This document shows, one piece after another, positions 54,271-61,876 of a stretch of 64,000 nucleotides of DNA (the stretch's first letter is position 1; each line of letters opens with the position of its first letter). The stretch is taken from positions 11,245 through 75,244 of the forward strand of contig CAJTLO010000007.1 of assembly GCA_910577285.1 (NCBI GenBank), read 5' to 3'. Source of the stretch: an uncultured Rikenellaceae bacterium (lineage in GTDB: Bacteria > Bacteroidota > Bacteroidia > Bacteroidales > Rikenellaceae). The position numbers were made by a program, and so were the translations under genes. Below the pieces are notes generated by a model. That model ran no database searches. It saw nothing but the letters and a program-made list of their open reading frames with translations, and was not told the origin of the DNA.

Positions 54271-55059
54271 TCAAAGACCGAACATGCGGCAGGCATTGGC
54301 CGAGGTGGCTGCCGCGACCTCAGCCGGCGCTATCCCCTTCAATTCGGCCACTTTCTCGCAGACGCGGGTAATGTAGGCCGGCTCGTTGCGTTTGCCGCGG
54401 TAGGGTACCGGCGGAAGGTAGGGTGCATCCGTTTCGAGCACCATCCGGTCGAGCGGCATCCGGGCCGCCACCTCCGCCACCGCGCTCTTCTTATAGGTCA
54501 CCACGCCGCCTATGCCGAAGAGGAAGTCGCCGCACGCGCACACGGCCTCGTAATCCTCCCACGTTCCGCTGAAAGCGTGCATGACGCCCCGCAGCCCGCG
54601 CCCGCGGAACTCCCGCAGCAGGGCGAGCATCTCCGGCCACGCCTCCCGCGTATGCACCACCAGCGGCAACCCGCAGCGGAGCGACAGTTCGGCCTGCCGG
54701 ACGAACGCCTCCTCCTGCTCCCGGTACCACTCCCGGCTCCAATAGAGGTCGAGCCCCACCTCGCCTACTGCATAAAACCGCCGCGAGGCACCTTCCGAGA
54801 AGTACTCCTCCACGCGAGCCAGCTCCCGACGCCAATCGGGATTGTCGTTCACCGAAGTGGGATGCAATCCCATCATGGGCAGGCAGACCTCCGGCCAGGC
54901 ATCGCACAGGGCGAACAGGGCTGCATGCGACTCCGAATCGATCGCGGGGCACAGCATCCGGGCCACCCCCGCCTCCAGCGCACGCTCCACCGTCTGTGCC
55001 CGATCGGCATCGAACGCCTCGTCGAACGGATGCGTATGCGTATCTATGATCCTATCCAT
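54271..55059 (-). CDS. TatD-family metal-dependent hydrolase
   Basis: A 262-residue TIM-barrel metalloenzyme of the TatD DNase family. Metal ligands are visible in IDTHTHPFDEAFD, GEVGLDLYWSREW, LPLVVHTREAWPEM, GVMHAFSGTWEDYE and LETDAPYLPPVPYRGKRNEPAY. Family members act as 3'-5' exonucleases or D-aminoacyl-tRNA deacylases; the role here is unspecified. It begins 51 bases after the dprA reading frame ends, so the two are probably one transcript. Confidence 0.93.
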   Translation of the reverse strand: MDRIIDTHTHPFDEAFDADRAQTVERALEAGVARMLCPAIDSESHAALFALCDAWPEVCLPMMGLHPTSVNDNPDWRRELARVEEYFSEGASRRFYAVGEVGLDLYWSREWYREQEEAFVRQAELSLRCGLPLVVHTREAWPEMLALLREFRGRGLRGVMHAFSGTWEDYEAVCACGDFLFGIGGVVTYKKSAVAEVAARMPLDRMVLETDAPYLPPVPYRGKRNEPAYITRVCEKVAELKGIAPAEVAAATSANACRMFGL

Positions 55060-55110
55060 ACCTTTTTCAATATTTTTCCGGGCAACAAAAAACGCCCCGA
55101 CCGCCTTGCC

Positions 55111-56211
55111 TCAACACCGCTCGTACCTCTTTCCGGGCAGGGCGCGAACCCGACCGGCGAGCTCCAGTCCGAGGAGCAGGGCCGAGAGTTGCCCCACGGG
55201 GATTCCGCTGCGCAGAGCCAGGGTATCCATGTCGGACGCCTCACCGTCCGGCATACACTCCAACAGCCGTTTCTCATCGGCACTCAGCAAAGGCGGCGGC
55301 GCCTCCCTCGCAGGGATCGCACCCGGCTCGACAATATCCCAGCCGAGTTCGCGCACGACATCGTCGCCCGAACACACCATCGCGGCCCGGCGGTCCATGA
55401 CCAACCGATTGGTCCCCGCCGAACAGCGGTCGTCCGCACGGCCCGGCACCGCCATCACCGTACGCCCGTAACCGTCGGCGAGCGCAGCGGTGGAGAGCGC
55501 TCCGCCACCGGCAGGCGACTCCACCACGAGCGTCCCTTCCCCCATACCGGCAATGATCCGGTTGCGCGGAATGAAATACGCTCCGTTCTGCTTCGTCCCG
55601 GAATGGAGCTCCGTGACCACCGCCCCGCCCCTCTCCGCAATGTCGTGCGCCAATGCCCGGTGCTGCGCAGGGGTGACGCCGGGAAGAGGATTGGCGATCA
55701 CGCCCACCGTCCGCAATCCGTAACGCAACGCCGCACGATGGGCATCGGCATCGATGCCGTAGGCCAACCCGCTGACGATCACGGTATCGGGCAGGAGCTC
55801 CGCCATGCGTCCCACCACCGCATCGCACATCCGCTATCCGTAGACGGTAGCCGCCCGCGTCCCCACCACGCCGAGGGAGCGTCCGCCGAAAGCGGCCGGG
55901 TCACCGACGAAATAGAGCACATGGGGATAATCGGGACACTCCCGCAACAGCGCGGGATACGCCGCATCGGTCGATGCGAGGGCCGAGATTCCGTTGCGTT
56001 TCATATGACGAAGTTCGGCTTCGGCCTGCCGGTGCGCCGAACGGCACACGATACCGTGCGCGACGTCGCGGCGCAACCCGAATGCTCCGACCAACTCCTC
56101 CTCGGAGGCGGCATAGACCGCTTCCGCACTGCCCGCCAGGGCGAGCAGATGTACCGCCCCTCGGACTCCGAGTCCCCGCTGAAGCGTCAACGCTATATCG
56201 TCTGCCGTCAT
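55111..56211 (-). pseudogene. dprA: DNA-processing protein DprA, interrupted by an in-frame TAG
   Basis: The full frame would encode 367 codons, the normal DprA length, but codon 126 is TAG (55834-55836). The upstream half (55837-56211) holds the SAM-like N-terminal domain (MTADDIALTLQRGLGVRG) and the start of the Rossmann fold, ending SLGVVGTRAATVYG. The downstream half (ATG at 55828-55830) resumes exactly as expected with RMCDAVVGRM, VSGLAYGIDADAHRAAL, NRIIAGMGEGTLVVES and the C-terminal winged-helix region. No base is missing, and both halves keep good codon use, so the change is recent, a sequencing error, or read through. DprA loads RecA on incoming single-stranded DNA in transformation. 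Confidence 0.9.
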
Positions 56212-56227
56212 ACCCCGCTTTTTACGG

Positions 56228-56235
56228 TAAAGATA
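56228..56235 (-). promoter_or_regulatory. dprA -7 box
   Basis: It reads TATCTTTA on the minus strand (one mismatch) with TTTC about 18 bases upstream. The leader would be about 10 bases, supporting the ATG at 56211. Confidence 0.5.
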
Positions 56236-57055
56236 CGAAAAATCGCCGGAACGGAAAGAACCGCTCCACGCCGACCGGGCCACCGACCGGCACGCTCCCC
56301 AAGCTCTTCCCGTCCCCTCCTTCCTTTCCGCCGCCGACACGACCGCTCTCCACCCGGAACTGCACCGGAGCCCTCCCGAGGCGCATCCGACACCCGCCCC
56401 AAGTCCACCCCAAGTTTACACTCAGTTTACCCTAAGGCTCGTACGCCCTCCGGAGAGGGAACGACACCGCCCGCCGCCAACGACAACTCCAAATCATGAA
56501 CACGGCATCCTTTCGAAACCCGCCCCGCATCTCCTCGGGAAAGCCCCCGTTCCGAAACGCCCAGCAAGAGGCCCTCCGCCCGGCACGCAACCGCACGAAA
56601 GTTGTGTATTTGGCAATCGAACGATATGCCCGAAGCCGAAAGGCGGCCCGCAGCGCCGTTTACCCCCGCTACCGCACCCTTGACAAATCCAGTCCAGCCT
56701 GCGCCGGAAGAGCTCGTCCACCCGGTTCCCGGTGGCTTCAACACGCGCGTTGAAACGATTCGTAGCCTCGGACATCCCGCGTATCGCGGCGGTATAGTTA
56801 CCGCCTCCACGCTTTTCGCCCGCCCCGGCAACGGCGCCCCCTCCTACCCGCCGGCCAGCACCACTCCCCGAACAGACGACGCATCGCAGCCTCTCCCGAC
56901 CCGATCCGCCCTTGCGCCCCACCTCGAACGGCACCGAAGAGATGCTCCAAATAACCGCGGCCGGCACCACCGGACGAACAAACCGCCTGCAAACACGCGC
57001 CGTCGCCCTCGCCCCAGTCCACTTCGGGATTCAATTTATTCTCAAAGAATCTCCG
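56236..57055. other. Long intergenic region without a recognisable gene
   Basis: About 820 bases between dprA and tRNA-Cys. Several open frames cross it on both strands, but none has a signal, domain or plausible start. A minus-strand stretch near 56700-56790 (SEATNRFNARVEATGNRVDEL) looks helical and might be a remnant of a decayed gene. Confidence 0.35.
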
Positions 57056-57060
57056 CTTTT

Positions 57061-57090
57061 TTGGAGAATGAAGATTATTGACTATATTTG
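57061..57090 (+). promoter_or_regulatory. tRNA-Cys promoter
   Basis: TTG ending at 57063 (in a TTTTTTG run), 19 bases, TATATTTG (57083-57090): an exact consensus 39 bases upstream of the tRNA. Confidence 0.85.
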
Positions 57091-57129
57091 CACACCGTTC
57101 CGGATACGGGACGCAAACATACTTTCCAC

Positions 57130-57200
57130 GGTGCGATGGCCGAGCGGTTAGGCAAAGGTCTGCAAAACCTTCTACAGCGGTTCGATTCCGCTTCGCACCT
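57130..57200 (+). tRNA. tRNA-Cys (GCA)
   Basis: A 71-base tRNA. The acceptor GGTGCGA (57130-57136) pairs with TCGCACC (57193-57199), the discriminator is T as expected for cysteine, and the anticodon arm AAGGT CTGCAAA ACCTT gives GCA. T loop TTCGATT. CCA is not encoded. Confidence 0.96.
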
Positions 57201-57204
57201 CAGC

Positions 57205-57242
57205 AAGATCTTTCCGGACAATGTCCGGAAAGATCTTTTTCA
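57205..57242 (+). terminator. tRNA-Cys terminator
   Basis: A 16-base inverted repeat (57205-57220 with 57222-57237) is followed by ttt. It lies 5 bases after the tRNA. Confidence 0.9.
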
Positions 57243-57297
57243 TTTGGGAACCTTCGCAGCAAACCTGTTCTGTACAACATCCCCAAAATCCGATACC

Positions 57298-57540
57298 CTA
57301 CCCATTTTCCCCTTCCGGCAGCAGACGCTTCGTATCTATCGAGAATAGCGGAATCATCCCCACAATCAAAACGATGCTTTCACAAAACCACCACAGTCCA
57401 ATCGGATTGCGGTCGAGCTGGCCAAGAAAGAGAATGCCTCCGATCAGACGGGCGACCACCAAGACAGTCGCCACACATTTGCCGGTCTCGACGACAAAGC
57501 ATCCTACCTCCCGCATCAACTTCGTAAAGATCCGAACCAT
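57298..57540 (-). CDS. Possible small membrane protein of unknown function
   Basis: A possible 80-residue protein starting MVRIFTKLMREVG. It has two hydrophobic stretches, about 13-33 (CFVVETGKCVATVLVVARLI) and 44-62 (LWWFCESIVLIVGMIPLF), separated by a short polar loop, and a charged end DTKRLLPEGENG. The amphipathic start, balanced helices and absence of GC-shadow bias favour coding, but there is no family match I can make. A longer start at 57645 is possible. No terminator or clear promoter was found. Confidence 0.4.
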   Translation of the reverse strand: MVRIFTKLMREVGCFVVETGKCVATVLVVARLIGGILFLGQLDRNPIGLWWFCESIVLIVGMIPLFSIDTKRLLPEGENG

Positions 57541-57645
57541 CCGCACCGCTTCGGCAGCCCACCTCGTTGCCCGGACCATCCAGGAAGGGGCGACCGGCAA
57601 TCCCGGCCCCGAAGCACGCTTCATCTTTCCACCGCATACTGCCAT

Positions 57646-58039
57646 ATCCTTATTCTACAAATACAACCCCTCAACCGCAAGGCGCGTGACGCAAACCTCC
57701 GACAGCATGTTCCGTCGAGTCACCGCCCCGCCACCGATTCAATACCCACTACTTTTACACATTTCGACTACCGAACTGCGCGGCAAAGATATTAAAATTA
57801 TTTTATACTTATCATACCTTAAACTAAATTCAAGCTCTTTCCCAGACGCTTTCGATTCCACCTACACCCCCATGACACCGTCTTCGGGATTCATAAAACG
57901 AGCTCCGCCCGCCTGTTTCCCTTTCGAGAACCGCCAGGCCAAGAAAAAACGAGGGCCGCAGCAATTACAGGGATCGCGTCCGCCCATCCCGCCGGGCAAC
58001 GTCCCGCAGCTCCCATGGTCCTATTCTTTCCGGAAAAAG
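57646..58039. other. Intergenic region, partly AT-rich
   Basis: An AT-rich stretch (57760-57850) with no promoter match and no supportable gene. Possibly decayed sequence. Confidence 0.3.
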
Positions 58040-58081
58040 AACGACGGAGGGGAGGTCCCGCGGGACCTCCCCTCCGTCGTT
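58033..58081 (-). terminator. Terminator of the small lipoprotein gene
   Basis: A perfect 21-base inverted repeat with no spacer (58040-58060 with 58061-58081) is preceded on the plus strand by ggaaaaaga, giving a U run for the leftward transcript. It is one of the strongest hairpins in the window. Confidence 0.85.
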
Positions 58082-58158
58082 ACGAAATTCCATGCCGCTT
58101 GCCGGGTGGAAGCCTCCACCGCCCCGCACGCCTCAACGGCACACAACGGCCCGGGCGC

Positions 58159-58575
58159 TTAATTTGCGTCGGCACCCAACACGATAGCCAGCGAACCGGT
58201 CGTATAGGCCATCGAAACACTCAAGTCGGCGCTCTCCGTAGTCTTGGAGTAGATCGCACTGGTTTCGGAGGGCATGTTCGGGTTCGCCTCGAAACCGGCA
58301 GCTTCCAGCTTCCCGGCATACTTCGCATATTCGGCCTTGTCACAGTCGTAATCAAAAAAGGCGACCGACTCCAGACTGAACGTCTTGTTATAGGTATAAT
58401 TGTCTATGATGTTGTCGTAGGCGGGGAAATCGCCCAGAAACGGATGCTCCGTCACTAAAGCGGCCCAGGTCGTCCCTTTCATTCCGCCGCTGTTATCGGT
58501 ATCGTCGTTCTCTTTTCCCTTGCCGCACCCTATCACGAGAAGTGCCAGCAACATACAAAACATGCTCTTTTTCAT
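58159..58575 (-). CDS. Small lipoprotein of unknown function
   Basis: A 138-residue lipoprotein. MKKSMFCMLLALLVIGC gives a lipobox with C17, followed by a polar linker GKGKENDDTDNSGG. The mature domain of about 105 residues has FDYDCDKAEYAKYAGKLEAAGF and ends SMAYTTGSLAIVLGADAN; it looks like a small alpha/beta fold with strand-helix-strand order. I do not recognise the family. It is monocistronic, with an exact-consensus promoter and a strong terminator, so it is certainly expressed as a unit. Confidence 0.8.
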   Translation of the reverse strand: MKKSMFCMLLALLVIGCGKGKENDDTDNSGGMKGTTWAALVTEHPFLGDFPAYDNIIDNYTYNKTFSLESVAFFDYDCDKAEYAKYAGKLEAAGFEANPNMPSETSAIYSKTTESADLSVSMAYTTGSLAIVLGADAN

Positions 58576-58656
58576 GACATCCCTTTTTTAATTAATATTA
58601 GACGATCTCCATCGCTCTCCGTTCCCCCTGTATCGCCGACAACGAAGACGATAATA

Positions 58657-58687
58657 CAAATATAACATCAATCCTTCCGTAAACCAA
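58657..58687 (-). promoter_or_regulatory. Promoter of the small lipoprotein gene
   Basis: On the minus strand TTG (58685-58687), 20 bases, TATATTTG (58657-58664). The leader is about 75 bases. Confidence 0.75.
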
Positions 58688-58777
58688 CAATATATATCCG
58701 CGACGTATGCCGCCCCACTCCGGCAGGGTTCTCGTCTGCGGGCACCCTCTTCATGGAAAAATCCGAAGAATAATTGG

Positions 58778-58785
58778 TAGCTTTG
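58778..58785 (+). promoter_or_regulatory. maeB -7 box
   Basis: TAGCTTTG matches TAnnTTTG, 25 bases before the ATG. The -33 is weak. Confidence 0.55.
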
Positions 58786-58810
58786 TACGCGAAACCGAAG
58801 ACAAACAGCG

Positions 58811-60163
58811 ATGAAGAACGACGATAACAAAAACAGGCTGAAAGAGGAAGCCCTGCGCTACCACTCCGAGGGACGCCCCGGCAAACTGGAGGTACTCCCC
58901 ATCAAACCCTACAGTTCGCAAAAGGACCTCTCGCTGGCCTACTCTCCCGGTGTGGCCTACCCTTGCCTGGAGATCGAGAAGAATCCCGACGACGCCTACC
59001 GCTATACCTCGAAGACCAACCTCGTGGCCGTGATCTCCAACGGAACCGCCGTCCTGGGGCTGGGCGACATCGGCGCCCTTGCCGGCAAGCCCGTCATGGA
59101 GGGGAAAGGACTCCTCTTCAAGACCTTCGCCGACATCGACGTATTCGACATCGAGGTGGACACCCGTGATCCCGACGAGTTCATCCGCACCGTGAAAAAC
59201 ATCTCCCCCACCTTCGGCGGCATCAACCTGGAGGATATCAAGGCTCCGGAGTGCTTCGTCATCGAAGAACGGCTGCGCGAGGAGCTCGACATTCCCGTCA
59301 TGCACGACGACCAGCACGGCACGGCCATCATCTCCTCCGCAGCGCTGCTCAACGCCCTGGAGGTGGCCGGCAAGGCGATCGGCGAGGTCCGGGTGGTGGT
59401 GAACGGCGCGGGTGCCGCCGCCATATCCTGCTCGCGGATGTACCTTACCCTCGGCGTAAGGCCCGAGAACCTGGTCATGTGCGACAGCAAGGGGGTCATC
59501 CGGCGCGACCGGCCCGGTCTGGGCGGCATGAAGGCCCGGTTCGCCACCGACCACGACCTGCACACGCTCGAAGATGCATTGCATGGGGCGGACGTATTCC
59601 TCGGTCTCTCCGTGGCCGACGTCCTCACCCCCGACATGGTGCGCTCCATGGCCGCGAATCCGATCGTCTTCGCACTTGCCAATCCCAATCCCGAAATATC
59701 CTACGAGAAAGCCGTCGCATCGCGGAGCGACATCATCTTCGCCACGGGACGTTCCGACTACCCCAACCAGGTGAACAACGTCCTGGGCTTCCCCTACATC
59801 TTCCGCGGAGCGCTCGACGTACGTGCCCGCAAGATCAACGAAGAGATGAAGGTGGCAGCCGTACATGCCCTGGCCCTGCTGGCCAAACAACCGGTTCCGG
59901 ACATGGTGTTGACCGCCTACAACAAGGAGTGCATCGCGTTCGGCCGCGAATACCTTATCCCCAAGGCCCTCGACCCGCGGCTCATCACCGAAGTAACGTG
60001 CGCCGTGGCGCAGGCGGCCATGGATTCCGGTGTCGCCCGCCAGCCCATCACCAACTGGCACGCCTACCGTGCGGCACTCGTCTGCCGCACCAAAGTGGTA
60101 CACCGTCTGGCGACAATGGCCGCTGCCGGCGGAATGGAGTGTGAAATTCCCAACGGCAGGTAG
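58811..60163 (+). CDS. maeB: Malic enzyme, short form without phosphotransacetylase domain
   Basis: A 450-residue enzyme that oxidatively decarboxylates malate to pyruvate. The malic N-terminal domain (KDLSLAYSPGVAYPCLEI, NLVAVISNGTAVLGLGDIGALAGKPVMEGK) and metal-site DIEVDTRDPDEFI and MHDDQHGTAII are intact. The NAD(P) domain has VVVNGAGAAAISCSRM and FALANPNPEISYE. Typical Bacteroidota MaeB proteins continue for about 300 residues with a PTA_PTB domain; here a TAG ends the frame after ITNWHAYRAALV and a 28-residue tail. Cofactor preference (NADP likely) is inferred from the family. Confidence 0.93.
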   Translation: MKNDDNKNRLKEEALRYHSEGRPGKLEVLPIKPYSSQKDLSLAYSPGVAYPCLEIEKNPDDAYRYTSKTNLVAVISNGTAVLGLGDIGALAGKPVMEGKGLLFKTFADIDVFDIEVDTRDPDEFIRTVKNISPTFGGINLEDIKAPECFVIEERLREELDIPVMHDDQHGTAIISSAALLNALEVAGKAIGEVRVVVNGAGAAAISCSRMYLTLGVRPENLVMCDSKGVIRRDRPGLGGMKARFATDHDLHTLEDALHGADVFLGLSVADVLTPDMVRSMAANPIVFALANPNPEISYEKAVASRSDIIFATGRSDYPNQVNNVLGFPYIFRGALDVRARKINEEMKVAAVHALALLAKQPVPDMVLTAYNKECIAFGREYLIPKALDPRLITEVTCAVAQAAMDSGVARQPITNWHAYRAALVCRTKVVHRLATMAAAGGMECEIPNGR

Positions 60164-60176
60164 TCCTCCCTTTCCC

Positions 60177-60210
60177 AAGTGGGCACGAACCATCGGTTTC
60201 GTGCCCACTT
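60177..60210. terminator. Hairpin after maeB
   Basis: The perfect 13-base repeat AAGTGGGCACGAA / TTCGTGCCCACTT (60177-60189 with 60198-60210) has no T run on either side. Probably a 3'-end structure. Confidence 0.6.
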
Positions 60211-60297
60211 GCCGTATACGCCCTTCTGCACAGAGAACGCCCATCGTTCGCCCCCCGCAGAGGGACCGCCCTCTTCCGCACGAAAAGGGAGAACGAC

Positions 60298-60329
60298 ACG
60301 GGAGGCGACACATGAGTGTCGCCTCCCGT
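60298..60329 (-). terminator. Terminator of the choloylglycine hydrolase-family gene
   Basis: The perfect 14-base repeat ACGGGAGGCGACAC / GTGTCGCCTCCCGT (60298-60311 with 60316-60329, loop atga) is followed on the minus strand by gtcgttctcccttttc. Confidence 0.75.
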
Positions 60330-60353
60330 CTGCTATGGTCCGCAAACGCTTTC

Positions 60354-61436
60354 CTACTGTACCGCGATGAAATGTACGGGCTGTTCCCGTACCCGATCGA
60401 GCGGTTCGGTCCGGTAACCGACCTTTCCGAAATCGATCGAACGAAGGTCGAACGCCCGGATGTTGCTGTCGTACATGGTCCGGTAGTAGATGATCCGGTT
60501 CTTCACATCGGTGGCCGAAGTCCACTGCGTCGCACTGGGAACATCCACCGCTTCCTCACCGCGGGCGGTTTCGATGCCGATCGGTATATCGAAGTTGTTC
60601 AGGATATGGAAACACTGCGACACGGCATCTGCCGCGGTGGCCTGCAACGGTGCGGAGGCCTGATAGAAGGCCGCACGCACGAAACGCGAAGGAGGCGTCA
60701 CGTCGCCCGGAATACCGAGAAAGCCGCTGCCCGCACCGAAAGCGCTCAGCTTCAAGGCACCGAGCATCTGGGAGGGAGCGCCCCCCGGATAGAGATTGAC
60801 ATAATTGTTGAGGTTGGTGAGTTGCCACTCGAATCCGGGCGAATTGGTCAGCACGCCCAGTTCGTTCTCATAAAAGATCGGCTTGCCGTCGATGATCTCC
60901 AGCACCAACTGACGGCCCGACGCATCCGCGAAACGCCAATGCACCGTCGAGGCACCCGGATAGACACCGACCACATGCACCCTCTCTACGGCGGCCTTCA
61001 CCTCCTCCACACTCGCACAGCACCCCAGTATCCAGGGCACGAGTTGCAGGTCGGAGATGCTCGTAGCCTTCTGCGCCGCATCGAACGTCTCGTACCGACC
61101 GTAGCCGGGGAAATAGAACAATCCGGCCGAGAGCCCCGCTTCGTTCAAGCCTTCGGCCACGAACTCCTCCTGTTCGACCGCCATTCCCACATAGCCGTAA
61201 CGCGCGGTAAACTCCATGCCGTCCACCCCCTGAGGCGTGTAGGAGCGCTGCACGTGCCCCCGGGGAACGATCACATACCGACTGTTGAGATTACTTCCGC
61301 CCCACTCGATGGTCCGAGCCACGACATACCCGCCGTCTTTGGCTTTCAATGTGATGCCCGTGCAGGCTGCCGCCCCCTGAGGCCATACCGCCGCAGCGGC
61401 GACCGCGAGCGCGGCCGTTACGATCCGTTTCATCAT
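60354..61436 (-). CDS. Linear amide C-N hydrolase, choloylglycine/bile-salt hydrolase family
   Basis: A 360-residue Ntn hydrolase. A signal peptide (MMKRIVTAALAVAAAAVWPQGAAA) is expected to be cut just before C25 (ACTGITL), making the nucleophilic cysteine the N terminus. Other family residues are the arginine in VARTIEWG, the aspartate region LNEAGLSAGLFYFPGY, the asparagine motif LTNSPGFEWQLTNLNNY and the arginine in PPSRFVRAAF. Members cleave bile-salt amides or penicillin V. The enzyme would act in the periplasm or outside. Bile-salt activity is plausible for a gut bacterium but is not proven by sequence. It is monocistronic. Confidence 0.88.
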   Translation of the reverse strand: MMKRIVTAALAVAAAAVWPQGAAACTGITLKAKDGGYVVARTIEWGGSNLNSRYVIVPRGHVQRSYTPQGVDGMEFTARYGYVGMAVEQEEFVAEGLNEAGLSAGLFYFPGYGRYETFDAAQKATSISDLQLVPWILGCCASVEEVKAAVERVHVVGVYPGASTVHWRFADASGRQLVLEIIDGKPIFYENELGVLTNSPGFEWQLTNLNNYVNLYPGGAPSQMLGALKLSAFGAGSGFLGIPGDVTPPSRFVRAAFYQASAPLQATAADAVSQCFHILNNFDIPIGIETARGEEAVDVPSATQWTSATDVKNRIIYYRTMYDSNIRAFDLRSIDFGKVGYRTEPLDRVREQPVHFIAVQ

Positions 61437-61550
61437 AGCATAAATCTTTAATTGATATTTCCGTCATTGTCCGGCCTCCGCGGCCTCCGGGATAGACTCT
61501 GCAAATATGCCGCCGAAACCTTCGCCGCCGCCCGAAAAAAACGGGATACG

Positions 61551-61590
61551 AAACAGGGAGGCCCTGCCGGAACCTCCCTGTTTTTTTCGC
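61551..61590 (+). terminator. Rightward hairpin-T7 terminator without an obvious gene
   Basis: The perfect 11-base repeat AAACAGGGAGG / CCTCCCTGTTT (61551-61561 with 61573-61583) runs directly into a T7 tract on the plus strand. On the minus strand the T run lies 9 bases farther on. No rightward gene precedes it. Confidence 0.65.
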
Positions 61591-61763
61591 GGGCACCGCC
61601 CGACGCATACCCTCCATCGTCACGGATGGCCGTCGTCGGAGGCATCCTCCTGCGTCACGTATCCTTTTTCGAGCGACCGCTATAATCCGCCATTCCAAAA
61701 CTACACCCAAAAATCGAGATATTTCAAGGTTTCGGCTTGAAAAAACGACATAAATAACGATGC
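61591..61763. other. Intergenic region
   Basis: No supportable gene. It turns AT-rich towards 61740. It could contain a prophage end, but no direct repeat of an attachment site can be tested within the window. Confidence 0.3.
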
Positions 61764-61800
61764 TTTAAAGGCGCCAAAAATAAATTTTGGCGCCTTTAAA
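61764..61800. terminator. Perfect palindrome / terminator after the phage-type gene
   Basis: TTTAAAGGCGCCAAAA (61764-61779) and TTTTGGCGCCTTTAAA (61785-61800) form a perfect 16-base stem with an ataaa loop. It lies 76 bases past the stop of the leftward gene and brings its own T runs in both directions. Confidence 0.7.
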
Positions 61801-61876
61801 TTTGGAAACACCCCGACCCTCTCTCTATATTTGTTATAACTTGGGGTGTTATATGTCTTTTATTTTTCAGCCATGG

